From Thermosipho sp. (in: thermotogales) (GTDB lineage: Bacteria > Thermotogota > Thermotogae > Thermotogales > Fervidobacteriaceae), in contig JACDOA010000004.1 in the NCBI GenBank assembly GCA_017656335.1, positions 1-64,000 of the forward strand: a DNA stretch of 64,000 bases, read 5' to 3'. Positions within the stretch are counted from its first letter, which is position 1, and every line of letters starts with the position of its first letter. Under the pieces are notes generated by a model, which did no database searches, was not told the DNA's origin, and was given only the letters and a program-made list of their open reading frames with translations. Both the position numbers and the translations under genes were made by a program. Below, piece after piece: positions 26,675 to 34,770 of this stretch.

Positions 26675-26692
26675 TGACTATAATTATAGTCA
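26675..26692 (-). promoter_or_regulatory. Perfect palindrome covering the -10 of the phd-ATPase unit
   Basis: TGACTATAATTATAGTCA is an 18-base perfect palindrome containing TATAAT in either direction, located 12 bases before the TTG start. Phd/YefM antitoxins bind palindromes overlapping their own promoters, so this is the probable autoregulatory operator. Confidence 0.6.
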
Positions 26693-26762
26693 AAAAAATT
26701 CAAGAAAATACCTGGGTTTGAAATTGTTACATTTGTGAAACTTCAAGTTAACACAAACAATG

Positions 26763-26768
26763 TAGAAT
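26763..26768 (+). promoter_or_regulatory. -10 element of the radical SAM/TetR unit
   Basis: TAGAAT lies immediately upstream of the TetR-type operator. No good -35 was found at 16-18 bases. Confidence 0.4.
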
Positions 26769-26769
26769 T

Positions 26770-26783
26770 TGACCGAACGGTCA
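26770..26783 (+). promoter_or_regulatory. TetR-type operator TGACCG-AA-CGGTCA
   Basis: A six-base inverted repeat with a two-base spacer matches the common TetR/AcrR operator pattern. It lies two bases after the -10 and spans the expected transcription start. The downstream unit encodes a TetR regulator at 28297, so autoregulation is likely. Confidence 0.75.
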
Positions 26784-26805
26784 GTAAAAAAATGGAGGTG
26801 TTAAG

Positions 26806-28254
26806 ATGCCAGTTGGTGGTATAAAAGGGATGATTTACAGACAAGCAGGGAAAATCGTTAACAGTGTTGTTCGAAAAGCTGATACTAAAACTTTTTCTAA
26901 GATGCTTTATACTGTTGCTGCATTAAGTAAAGAACCTGCAAAAAGCGGTTTAAAAAAATTAGGTTTAATGGCTGAAGAGGAACATCCAATGATTAAAAAA
27001 TGGATTGAGATCTTCCAGAAGTCCAGCCCAAAGTGTACCGAGAAAATTATAAATAACCTTATTATTAACGAATTTGCGATTGGCGAACCGTTAAGACAAA
27101 AAATTATGGAAAAAGAGAAAGTAGTATTGCCAAAACTTGGAGTTATTAGTCCAACTTATGCTTGTAATCTCCAATGTATAGGATGTTACGCAGGTTTATA
27201 TGGCAGAAAATATGAACTTTCTAAAGAAGAAGTAAGAAGCGTTTTGAAACAAGGTGAAGAATTAGGGATTTACTTTTGGATAATTACAGGTGGCGAACCA
27301 TTTTATTGGCCATATCTTTTTGAGATCCTTGAAGAATTTGATCAGCATTATTTCATGATCTATACTAATGGTATTCTAGTTAATGAAGAAAAGGCAAAAA
27401 AACTTTCTGAACTTGGAAATGCTACACTTGCAATTTCAGTTGAAGGTTTTGAAGAAGAAACCGATTGGAGAAGAGGAAAAGGTGTTTTTAAATCAATTTT
27501 AACTACATGGGATAGACTAAGAAGATATGGTGTTCCTTTTGGAGCAAGTGTTACAGCTACAAAGATGAACCACGATACAATTATGAAAGATGAATTTTGG
27601 GATTTCTTAGAAGAACATGGTGTTAGCTACACATGGGTTTTCCAATTTATGCCTGTTGGAATTAATCCAACTATGGATTTGGTGCCAACTCCAAAACAAA
27701 GATATGAAAGATTCTTTAAAACTGAAGAATTGAGATTGGGTGGAAGGTTTGCGTTTGTTGCTGATTTTTGGAATCATGGATTTTTAACACATGGTTGTCT
27801 TGCTGCGGGTGCGAAATATTTCCATGTCAACGCAAAAGGATATGTTGAACCTTGTGTTTTTCAACAGTTTGCAAAAGATAGTATCAGAGAAAAAACTTTA
27901 CTTGAAATATTTAAGTCACCATTCTTTGAAGCATATAAAAGAATGATACCATATTCAAATAATTTATTCCGTCCTTGTCCAATTATTGATAATCCAAAGG
28001 TATTCAGAGCTATGGTTAAGCATTTTGATGCTATACCACAACATGAAGGTTCAGAAAGAGTAATAACTGAACTTGCGCCTGAGCTTGATAAGTTGGCAGC
28101 AGATTGGAAGGTTTATGCTGATAAGCTTTGGTATGAACAAGGTTATGTAGAAAGATATCCAGTCAATAGAGGAATATATAATTATGAGACAAGAATGAAA
28201 AGATATGCAAATAAAGAAGAAGCTTTGAAAGTTGATAAAAAGCTGAATATTTAA
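26806..28254 (+). CDS. Radical SAM protein with SPASM-like C-terminus, function unknown
   Basis: 482 residues. The radical SAM cluster is CxxxCxxC: Cys120, 124 and 127 in YACNLQCIGCYAG. ITGGEPFYWP is the GGE motif for SAM and YTNGILV follows. Further cysteines in HGCLAAGAKYF, YVEPCVFQQF and FRPCPIIDNP could ligate an auxiliary cluster. The N-terminal 100 residues are a helical extension and the C-terminal 80 are charged and helical. It resembles COG0535 enzymes. ATG follows GGAGGTG. It is regulated with the TetR gene downstream. The substrate is unknown; lipid modification is only a speculation, because Thermotogales make membrane-spanning lipids by radical SAM chemistry. Confidence 0.85.
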   Translation: MPVGGIKGMIYRQAGKIVNSVVRKADTKTFSKMLYTVAALSKEPAKSGLKKLGLMAEEEHPMIKKWIEIFQKSSPKCTEKIINNLIINEFAIGEPLRQKIMEKEKVVLPKLGVISPTYACNLQCIGCYAGLYGRKYELSKEEVRSVLKQGEELGIYFWIITGGEPFYWPYLFEILEEFDQHYFMIYTNGILVNEEKAKKLSELGNATLAISVEGFEEETDWRRGKGVFKSILTTWDRLRRYGVPFGASVTATKMNHDTIMKDEFWDFLEEHGVSYTWVFQFMPVGINPTMDLVPTPKQRYERFFKTEELRLGGRFAFVADFWNHGFLTHGCLAAGAKYFHVNAKGYVEPCVFQQFAKDSIREKTLLEIFKSPFFEAYKRMIPYSNNLFRPCPIIDNPKVFRAMVKHFDAIPQHEGSERVITELAPELDKLAADWKVYADKLWYEQGYVERYPVNRGIYNYETRMKRYANKEEALKVDKKLNI

Positions 28255-28256
28255 TC

Positions 28257-28283
28257 ACCACAGGCTTTTATGCCTGTGGTTTT
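28257..28283 (+). terminator. Attenuator-like hairpin between the radical SAM and TetR genes
   Basis: ACCACAGGC (28257-28265) pairs perfectly with GCCTGTGGT (28272-28280), followed by only TTT. The weak tail suggests partial termination, so the regulator would be made at a lower level than the enzyme. Confidence 0.55.
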
Positions 28284-28296
28284 AGAGGTGTAAAAA

Positions 28297-28857
28297 TTGG
28301 GTAAAAAATCCAATAAAACAAAACAAAAGATTTTGGAAGCTGCTAAAATAGCTTTTTCAAAAAAGGGATATGATGGAGTTAGTATAGATGAAATTGCGCA
28401 ACTTGCAAATGTGCGTAAATCTTTGATATATTATTATTTTCCATCTAAAGATGTACTTTTTGAAGAAGTATGGGTTAATTCTATTGACGAGTTAGAAAAT
28501 GAATTGTTTGGTAAAGAAGAAGAAACAGTGAATTATTCTATGAAAATTAAAAATTTTTTAAGGCGTTATATTGATTTTCTTACTAGTAAGAAGGCAATTT
28601 CAGAGCTTATAAGACGTGAAAAAGCAAATGTTTTAGATCAAGAGTCATGGAAAAATGCAAAAAAGAGATATGAAAGTTTCCTTCAGAAAATTGAACAGAT
28701 GATATCCGAAGGAAAGAGAGAAAAATGTATTAATGAGAATGTTGAACCAGAAGTTGCAACAGAAATGATAGCAACTGTTGATTCGGTACCACGGAAAAAT
28801 TTATTAAAACGTGTTGAACAAATGTTGTTAAAGGTTTTGTTAAAAGATAATGTTTGA
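28297..28857 (+). CDS. TetR/AcrR-family transcriptional repressor
   Basis: 186 residues starting at TTG behind GAGGTG. The N-terminal helix-turn-helix (about 8-55) contains FSKKGYDGVSIDEIAQLANV and RKSLIYYYFPSKDVLF, the classic TetR_N signature. The C-terminal ligand domain is helical and short. It is downstream of the radical SAM gene and presumably binds the operator at 26770. The ligand is unknown; the target gene suggests a membrane-active or lipid signal, as inference. Confidence 0.9.
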   Translation: MGKKSNKTKQKILEAAKIAFSKKGYDGVSIDEIAQLANVRKSLIYYYFPSKDVLFEEVWVNSIDELENELFGKEEETVNYSMKIKNFLRRYIDFLTSKKAISELIRREKANVLDQESWKNAKKRYESFLQKIEQMISEGKREKCINENVEPEVATEMIATVDSVPRKNLLKRVEQMLLKVLLKDNV

Positions 28858-28858
28858 C

Positions 28859-28886
28859 TTTACATAAGGATTTTATGTGGTATAAT
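28859..28886 (+). promoter_or_regulatory. Promoter of rpmE
   Basis: TTTACA (28859-28864), a 16-base spacer and TATAAT (28881-28886) with TG at 28878-28879 form an extended -10 promoter. It starts two bases after the TetR stop. Confidence 0.7.
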
Positions 28887-28926
28887 AACAATGATATAAT
28901 TTCAAAAAAAGTGAGAGGTGAGGAAA

Positions 28927-29136
28927 GTGAAAAAGGGAATACACCCTGAGTTGAAGCTTATCACAGTTAAATGTGCTTGTGGTGCTGAGCACAAGTTTTA
29001 TAGTACAAAGGAAAATGTGAGGATCGATGTATGTTCAAGTTGTCACCCATTTTACAAAGGTAGCGGAGCTGCAGGAGCATTTGTAGATACTGAAGGAAGA
29101 ATTGAGAAATTTAAAAAGAAATATAATTTAGACTGA
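28927..29136 (+). CDS. rpmE: 50S ribosomal protein L31, zinc type
   Basis: 69 residues from GTG 28927, chosen over GTG 28918 because GAGGTG is spaced for it and the product then begins MKKGIHPE, the family start. Four zinc cysteines are present: 16, 18, 36 and 39 (CACG and CSSCHPF). It is the zinc-binding (C+) form. It has its own promoter and is followed by a weak hairpin and the S1 protein gene. Confidence 0.95.
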   Translation: MKKGIHPELKLITVKCACGAEHKFYSTKENVRIDVCSSCHPFYKGSGAAGAFVDTEGRIEKFKKKYNLD

Positions 29137-29146
29137 TAATGTAGTT

Positions 29147-29162
29147 GGGGGCTTTCGCTCCC
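29147..29162 (+). terminator. Weak hairpin between rpmE and the S1 gene
   Basis: GGGGGC pairs with GCTCCC (one G-T pair) around loop TTTC, followed by TTAAATTATTTTT. It is probably a leaky terminator. Confidence 0.45.
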
Positions 29163-29200
29163 TTAAATTATTTTTAAAACCATAGGGAGGTTTTGTATGT

Positions 29201-29572
29201 ATGGAAGTTGGGCAAGTAGTAAAAGGAAAAGTAGTGGAAATTCTTAAATTCGGAGCAAACGTTGAATTAGAAAATGGAGAAAAAGCTTTTATTCATATTT
29301 CTAAAATAGCTCCAACGTACGTCAAATCTGTAAGCGATCATTTAAATGTAGGTCAAGAAATTGAAGGAAAGATTTTAGGGAAAACTCGGGATGGTAAGTG
29401 GGAGCTTTCATTAAAGTTAGACGAAAAAGTTAAAGATTCCCAAAAAAATACCCAACATGGAAATTCGGACTTTGAAAAGAAATTGGCCAAATTTATGAAA
29501 GACAGTGATAGGAAACATTCAGAGTATCGTAAAAGACTTGATAAAAAAAGAGGAAAGAAAAATAGACGATAA
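29201..29572 (+). CDS. S1-domain RNA-binding protein (YugI-like)
   Basis: 123 residues. A single S1 OB-fold occupies 1-75: VGQVVKGKVVEILKFGANVE, then AFIHISKIAP and GQEIEGKILGKTRDGKWELS. The basic tail (about 85-123, ending KKRGKKNRR) probably contacts RNA. It resembles the YugI/general stress protein 13 group, which associates with ribosomes. It follows rpmE and is closed by a strong terminator. Confidence 0.9.
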   Translation: MEVGQVVKGKVVEILKFGANVELENGEKAFIHISKIAPTYVKSVSDHLNVGQEIEGKILGKTRDGKWELSLKLDEKVKDSQKNTQHGNSDFEKKLAKFMKDSDRKHSEYRKRLDKKRGKKNRR

Positions 29573-29574
29573 AT

Positions 29575-29603
29575 AAAAAGGACGGGTTTAACCCGTCCTT
29601 TTT
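29575..29603. terminator. Bidirectional terminator between the S1 gene and the NuoF-like gene
   Basis: AAAAAGGACGGGT (29575-29587) pairs perfectly with ACCCGTCCTTTTT (29591-29603) around a three-base loop. T-rich tails occur on both strands. Confidence 0.88.
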
Positions 29604-29604
29604 A

Positions 29605-31227
29605 TTATTTTGCAAGTTTTGCTTTCTTTTTTGTTTTTTCAACCTTTTTACATATGTTTGCTGAACACACCTTTTTTTCAATATGTTCTAAGAATTCATT
29701 TTTAAAGTTTTCAATTAAAGAAAGTAAAGGAACTGAAAAACTTTGTCCAAGTCCACAAAGTGCTGTGTTTTTAGCAACATTTGCAATTTCAATTAACTCT
29801 TCTAAGTCATTTTCAGTACCTTCAAATTTACTCATTTTTTCTAAGATTGCTACTGCTATTTTGGTCCCTTCACGACAAGGAGTACATTTCCCACAAGATT
29901 CGTGTTTAAAAAATTTCATAACGTTTAAGGCAATGTCCACCACACAATGTTTATCATTTACTCCCAGTATTACACCTGAGCCTAAACTTACTCCATATTT
30001 TGCAAATGAATCATAATCAAGTGGAACTTCAAGTTTGTCTGTTGAAATAAAGGTACCAGCTATTCCACCTGTTTGAACCATTTTTAATGTGTTTCCTCCA
30101 GCTACACCACCTGAAAGAGCAAGTAAATCTTTTACTTTAACTCCCATTGGTAATTCTACAATACCTCTATTTGAAAGATTTCCAGCAAAACAAAATACTT
30201 TGGTACCTGGAGAGCTTTCTGTCCCCATTGATTTAAACCAATCTGCACCTTTTAATATTATTGGAGGAATGTTTGCTAAGGTTTCTACATTATTAATTAC
30301 CGTAGGTTTTTCAAATAAACCACTTTGAGGAGGATATGGAGGTTTTAATCTAGGTCTTCCTGCATGTCCCTCTAATGATTCCAAAAGTGCAGTTTCTTCT
30401 CCACAAACATAAGCTCCAGCTCCAAGTCTAATGTATAGATCAAAACTAAAGTTAGAATTTAAAATGTTTGAACCAAGAAATCCATATTCATAAGCGTCTT
30501 TTATTGCCTTTCTTAGATTCTCTACAGAACCGTAATATTCTCCACGAATATAAATATATCCTTTTGTTGCACCTACTGCATATCCAGCTATTACCATAGC
30601 TTCAATTACACTGTGAGGATCTCCTTCCATAATTAGTCTGTCTTTATAAGTTCCAGGCTCACCTTCATCTGCATTACAAACTATGTATTTTTGGTCTGCA
30701 GGAGTTTTAAATGTAAATTCCCATTTCAATCCAGTTGGGAATCCTGCTCCACCTCTACCTCTAAGACCACTATTTTTTATTTCATCTATTATTTCTTCAG
30801 GTTTCATTTGTAAAGCTTTTGCTAATGCAAAGTAGCCATCTCTAGCTATATATTCGTCAATGTTCTTAGGATTTATTTTTCCGATATTTCTTGTAACAAT
30901 TTTGTATTCTTTAGGTAGTTCTTCTGTTGTTAAATTTAAAACTTTTTCTTTATCAATTTCTAGTTCTAGTACTTTTCTACCTTTTAATATGTGTTCTTCA
31001 AATATTTTTAAAACATCTTCTTGGGTATTAACACTGTAATAAACATTATCAGGCATTATTGCAATAGTTACACCGTTGTAATTACCAATTGTTCCTGTTT
31101 CAAGTACTTCAACAATTGTGTCCAAATTATGTTCTCTAATTAATTCATTTAAATATTTTAAAAATTCTTTGGCACCTAAAAGAATACTATTACTATCTAC
31201 CGATACAAGAACAGTAATTGGTTTCAT
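29605..31227 (-). CDS. NuoF/HydB-like NADH-binding subunit lacking outer clusters
   Basis: 540 residues. The FMN/NADH core is intact: GRGGAGFPTGLKWEF, NADEGEPGTYKDR and GAGAYVCGEETALLESLEG. So is the N3 [4Fe-4S] site (ESCGKCTPC and LCGLGQ). The N-terminal thioredoxin-like domain (1-100) has no cysteine at all, so it cannot hold the [2Fe-2S] cluster seen in its paralogue at 31734. The C-terminal two-cluster ferredoxin domain is also replaced by a short Lys-rich tail (KKVEKTKKKAKLAK). It overlaps the NuoE-like gene upstream by four bases. It would oxidise or reduce NAD(H) and exchange electrons through fewer centres. Confidence 0.88.
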   Translation of the reverse strand: MKPITVLVSVDSNSILLGAKEFLKYLNELIREHNLDTIVEVLETGTIGNYNGVTIAIMPDNVYYSVNTQEDVLKIFEEHILKGRKVLELEIDKEKVLNLTTEELPKEYKIVTRNIGKINPKNIDEYIARDGYFALAKALQMKPEEIIDEIKNSGLRGRGGAGFPTGLKWEFTFKTPADQKYIVCNADEGEPGTYKDRLIMEGDPHSVIEAMVIAGYAVGATKGYIYIRGEYYGSVENLRKAIKDAYEYGFLGSNILNSNFSFDLYIRLGAGAYVCGEETALLESLEGHAGRPRLKPPYPPQSGLFEKPTVINNVETLANIPPIILKGADWFKSMGTESSPGTKVFCFAGNLSNRGIVELPMGVKVKDLLALSGGVAGGNTLKMVQTGGIAGTFISTDKLEVPLDYDSFAKYGVSLGSGVILGVNDKHCVVDIALNVMKFFKHESCGKCTPCREGTKIAVAILEKMSKFEGTENDLEELIEIANVAKNTALCGLGQSFSVPLLSLIENFKNEFLEHIEKKVCSANICKKVEKTKKKAKLAK

Positions 31228-31712
31228 ATTTTAGCACCCCCTTTAATTTTTCTTAAAATGTTGCGGACTTTTTCGGGGGTGAGATCTCCATAATATTCTT
31301 GATTGATCATAATAACTGGAGAAACTCCACAAAGGCCCAAACATCCAGTTTCTTCAAGTGTGAACAATCCATCCTCTGTTGTTTGTCCAAAATCAATTTT
31401 TAACTCATCTTTAATTGCTTGGATAATTTCTCGACCATTTACAACATGGCATGGAAGGCTTGTACACACTCTAATAACATATTTTCCACGTTGTTTTGTT
31501 GAAAACATCGTGTAAAACGTGAGAACTTCGTAAACCTTGGAAAGAGGAATTTTCAATTCTTGACTTACAACTTCAGCTGCTTCTTCTGGTATAAAGTTAT
31601 TAGGTATTTTGTCTTGAATTTTATGTAACGTGTAAATTAAAATATCCTGTTCTTCTAATGTTTCATTTTTGGCTTGATGAACAATTTTCTTAATTTCATC
31701 TAAATTTATCAT
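31224..31712 (-). CDS. NuoE/HydC-like [2Fe-2S] subunit, copy 2
   Basis: 162 residues: an N-terminal helical bundle (about 1-70) and a thioredoxin-like [2Fe-2S] domain with Cys83, 88, 124 and 128 (VCTSLPCHV, TGCLGLCG). Partner of the NuoF-like product directly downstream (four-base overlap). It is the second such subunit in the operon; the other is at 33936. Confidence 0.92.
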   Translation of the reverse strand: MINLDEIKKIVHQAKNETLEEQDILIYTLHKIQDKIPNNFIPEEAAEVVSQELKIPLSKVYEVLTFYTMFSTKQRGKYVIRVCTSLPCHVVNGREIIQAIKDELKIDFGQTTEDGLFTLEETGCLGLCGVSPVIMINQEYYGDLTPEKVRNILRKIKGGAKI

Positions 31713-31733
31713 TTTTAGCGACCCCCCCTTGTT

Positions 31734-33542
31734 CTAATCTAAAGCTGGTGAAACTTTACTGATTGCTCCAAACCTACAAACTTCTATACAACTTCCGCAT
31801 TTAATACAAGCTTCCTGATCAATTTCATGAGGTTTTTTGATTTCTCCATCTATACAACTTGCAGGACATACTCTTGCACAAGCAGTACAACCTACACATT
31901 TGCTGGTATCAATTACATAACTTATTAAATTTCTGCATTTTTTTGCTGGACAAGCTTTATCTCTAACATGGGCAATATATTCATCTTTGTAATATCTTAA
32001 AGTTGATAAAACTGGATTTGGAGCTGTTTGACCAAGACCACATAAAGATGAATCTTTAATAATATTACCAAGTTTTTCTAAAGTTTCGATATCATCTTCG
32101 GTACCTTCACCATTTGTAATTTTGTTCAATATTTCATACATTATTTTAGTACCTTCACGACAAGGTGTGCATTTTCCGCAAGATTCATCTACTGTGAATT
32201 CTAAGAAAAATTTAGCGACATCCACCATACAATCGTCTTCATCTAGAACAATCATTCCTCCAGAACCGATAATTGCCCCAAGTTGCGTAAGAGACTCAAA
32301 ATCAACAGGTGTATCAAAATATTCTTCAGGAATTACACCTCCACTTGGCCCTCCTGTTTGCACAGCTTTAATTTTTTTACCAGTGGGAGAACCTCCTCCT
32401 ATTTCATATATAAGTTCTCTTAATGTAATTCCCATTGGAACTTCTACAAGTCCAGTATTTTTGACTTTTCCAGCAAGTGCGAATACTTTTGTCCCTGGAG
32501 ATTTCTCCGTACCCCATTGTCTGAACCATTGAGGACCATTTTTAATTATCGGTGGAACACATGCAAGAGTTTCCACGTTATTAATATTGGTAGGTTTACC
32601 CCATAATCCTTTTTGAGCAGGATAAGGTGGTTTAACTCTTGGTTGTCCACGTTTTCCTTCGATTGAATTTATTAAAGCGGTTTCTTCTCCACAGACAAAT
32701 GCACCTGCACCAATTCTAATTTCAATGTCGAATGAAAAACCACTATCTAGAATATTTTCACCCAAAAATCCATATTCATGTGCTTGTTTTAATGCTTCAG
32801 AAAGTCTTTCAATTGCTATTGGATATTCTGCTCTTACATAAACATACCCTTTATTTGCACCTATCGCGTAACCAGCAATAGTCATTGCTTCAATAATAGT
32901 GTGTGGATCACCTTCTAAAATTGATCTATCCATGAAAGCTCCAGGATCGCCTTCATCGGCATTACAAATCATATACTTTTCATCGCCAGGCGCTTTTCTA
33001 GCAAACTCCCACTTTAAACCAGTTGGGAATCCTGCTCCACCTCTACCTCTAAGACCACTTTCTTTAATAGTATTAATCACTTCTTCAGGTTTCATTTCTT
33101 TTAAAGCTTTATATAGTGCAAAATAACCATCTCTTGCAATATATTCTTCAATATTAAGTGGATCAATTATTCCTAAGTTTCTAGTGGCTATTTTTACTTG
33201 TCTCGAGAAGAAGGGGATTTCTTCTTGGGGTTGTGGAACAATTTTACCTTTGTCTCCCTTATACAGATATTCTTCAACAATTCTTCCTTTTAGAAGATGT
33301 TCTTCAACAATTTTTTCAGCAGCTTTAGGAGTTAATTTCTGATAGTAAACTCCTTCCGGATAAATTACCATCAATGGGCCAATACTACATGCACCCATAC
33401 AGCCAGTTTCGACAATTTTTATAGCCTCTTGTAAGTTATATTCTTTTATTTTTCTTTCCAATGCATTTTTTACGCTTTCTTCACCAGATGAAATACATGC
33501 ACCACCTGCACAAATTAAAATGGTATTTGTAGTTAGGGGCAT
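31734..33542 (-). CDS. NuoF/HydB-like flavoprotein with full cluster set
   Basis: 602 residues. The N-terminal thioredoxin-like [2Fe-2S] domain has Cys11, 16, 48 and 52 (CAGGAC, TGCMGAC). The central FMN/NADH domain shows GRGGAGFPTGLKWEF, NADEGDPGAFMDR and GAGAFVCGEETALINSIEG. The N3 site is ESCGKCTPC, and the C-terminal ferredoxin domain has two [4Fe-4S] motifs (CVGCTACARVCP and CIKCGSCIEVC). This is the layout of HydB of the bifurcating hydrogenase and of HndC. No [FeFe] hydrogenase alpha subunit is in the window. GGAGG precedes the ATG. Confidence 0.93.
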   Translation of the reverse strand: MPLTTNTILICAGGACISSGEESVKNALERKIKEYNLQEAIKIVETGCMGACSIGPLMVIYPEGVYYQKLTPKAAEKIVEEHLLKGRIVEEYLYKGDKGKIVPQPQEEIPFFSRQVKIATRNLGIIDPLNIEEYIARDGYFALYKALKEMKPEEVINTIKESGLRGRGGAGFPTGLKWEFARKAPGDEKYMICNADEGDPGAFMDRSILEGDPHTIIEAMTIAGYAIGANKGYVYVRAEYPIAIERLSEALKQAHEYGFLGENILDSGFSFDIEIRIGAGAFVCGEETALINSIEGKRGQPRVKPPYPAQKGLWGKPTNINNVETLACVPPIIKNGPQWFRQWGTEKSPGTKVFALAGKVKNTGLVEVPMGITLRELIYEIGGGSPTGKKIKAVQTGGPSGGVIPEEYFDTPVDFESLTQLGAIIGSGGMIVLDEDDCMVDVAKFFLEFTVDESCGKCTPCREGTKIMYEILNKITNGEGTEDDIETLEKLGNIIKDSSLCGLGQTAPNPVLSTLRYYKDEYIAHVRDKACPAKKCRNLISYVIDTSKCVGCTACARVCPASCIDGEIKKPHEIDQEACIKCGSCIEVCRFGAISKVSPALD

Positions 33543-33555
33543 ATTTTAAACCTCC

Positions 33556-33933
33556 TTATTCTTCACCTTGTTTTACAATCAGATCACCAACTAAATCACC
33601 AGCAACAATATGTTGTTTTACAATCCTTTTTGCATTTTCAGGAGTTACATGACCATATGTAACTGGTATTTCACCTTCAATTTCAACTTTTATTGTTGGT
33701 TCAACTTCACAAAGACCCATACATCCAGATTGTACTACTTTAATATCTTCCACACCAAATTCATTTAATGCTTCAACGATAGCATTTAATGTTTCTTTAG
33801 CACCAGCAGCTATTCCACATGTCCCCATTGCGACTATAATTTTTCCTCTTTTACCTGATTCTCTCATTTTTACATTTTTTAACGTTTCCTCTTTAATTTT
33901 CATAAGTTCTTCTAAACTTTTAATTTTAGGCAT
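33556..33933 (-). CDS. Thioredoxin-like [2Fe-2S] ferredoxin (HndB-like)
   Basis: 125 residues. An N-terminal helix is followed by a thioredoxin-like fold with Cys39 in VAMGTCGIAAGA and Cys71 and Cys75 in SGCMGLCEVEP. I see three, not four, cysteines in the cluster region, which as I recall is the pattern in HndB-type subunits of NADP-reducing hydrogenases. It lies between NuoE and NuoF in the operon, as HndB does between HndA and HndC. Confidence 0.85.
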   Translation of the reverse strand: MPKIKSLEELMKIKEETLKNVKMRESGKRGKIIVAMGTCGIAAGAKETLNAIVEALNEFGVEDIKVVQSGCMGLCEVEPTIKVEIEGEIPVTYGHVTPENAKRIVKQHIVAGDLVGDLIVKQGEE

Positions 33934-33935
33934 TA

Positions 33936-34427
33936 TTATCCCTCCCCTTTGTATTTTTTAAGAATACTTGGGACCATATCGGGTGTTACTTTTCCATAAA
34001 AATCTTTTTCACCAACAAGAACAACAGGAGCCATACTACAAGCACCTAGGCATCGAACTCCATGAACAGAAAATTTTCCATCTTTTGTGACTTCTCCTTC
34101 ACTGATTCCAAGTTCATCCAAAAATCTTTCCATAACTCTATCTGCTCCTTTAACATAACAAGCTGTACCCAAGCAGATTTTTATCTGACTTTTTCCTTTT
34201 GGTTTCGTTGAAAAGAAATTGTAAAAGGTAACTACTCCATATACTGTGGCAGGGGAAATATTTAATTTATCAGCAACGTATTCTTGAACTTCAGGTGGGA
34301 GCCATCCAAATAATTCCTGTGCTTTGTGTAAAACATTAATTAAAGCTCCTTTTTTACCTTTAAAGTTTTGGATATAACTATCAAGCTCTTTATAGAGCTC
34401 GATATGTTTTTCACAAGTTTCCAACAT
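33936..34427 (-). CDS. NuoE/HydC-like [2Fe-2S] subunit, copy 1
   Basis: 163 residues from ATG 34427; GTG 34433 is inside the AGGAGGTG ribosome site and so is unlikely. Numbering from 34433, the cluster ligands are Cys87, 92, 128 and 132 (ICLGTACYV, RCLGACS). The N-terminal helical part contains LFGWLPPEVQEYVAD. It is the first gene of the five-gene electron-transfer operon. An extended -10 lies about 35 bases upstream. Confidence 0.92.
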   Translation of the reverse strand: MLETCEKHIELYKELDSYIQNFKGKKGALINVLHKAQELFGWLPPEVQEYVADKLNISPATVYGVVTFYNFFSTKPKGKSQIKICLGTACYVKGADRVMERFLDELGISEGEVTKDGKFSVHGVRCLGACSMAPVVLVGEKDFYGKVTPDMVPSILKKYKGEG

Positions 34428-34460
34428 GGCCACCTCCTATTCACATTTTAATCCAAAACA

Positions 34461-34469
34461 ATTATAACA
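34461..34469 (-). promoter_or_regulatory. Extended -10 promoter of the NuoEF-type operon
   Basis: On the minus strand TG-T-TATAAT lies 34 bases before the ATG of the first gene. The -35 region is weak. Confidence 0.55.
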
Positions 34470-34644
34470 TTAAAAGTAAAAAAATTCACATATAATTTGT
34501 TATTTTTACAAAAACATTTTTTTACATAATTTGAAATTAAAGCTTTTAAATGGAAAAATTAGAAAAATTTGGTAATTTTAATTGTTAAAATTTTTCACAA
34601 AATATATTAACTTTTAAAAAGACACACTTGTAATAGACTTACCC

Positions 34645-34689
34645 TCGAAAGTTGGACAAATAAAAAACATTAATGACTTTTCAAACGAC
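34645..34689 (+). repeat. Direct repeat copy 1 flanking the ADP-ribosylglycohydrolase gene
   Basis: About 45 bases beginning TCGAAAGTTGGACAAATAAA and containing TAATGACTTTTCAAA match the sequence at 36552-36597 with roughly three-quarters identity in the same orientation. The CGAAAGTTGGAC segment resembles the terminal sequences of IS3-family elements. Confidence 0.6.
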
Positions 34690-34691
34690 TG

Positions 34692-34770
34692 AAAAACTAG
34701 TCAGTTTTTAAAACATTCTCCTCACACTCAAAAGGTTTAAGTGATTTCTTTTGACATCAATAATTTCCGC
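34692..34770 (-). mobile_element. Possible decayed 3' end of an IS3-family element
   Basis: On the minus strand a short coding trace reads KPFECEENVL just before a hairpin (AAAAACT/AGTTTTT, 34692-34709) and the repeat at 34645. IS3 OrfB proteins often end in a similar LTPxEYRE-type tail followed closely by the terminal repeat. The frame is broken within a few codons upstream. Confidence 0.35.
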
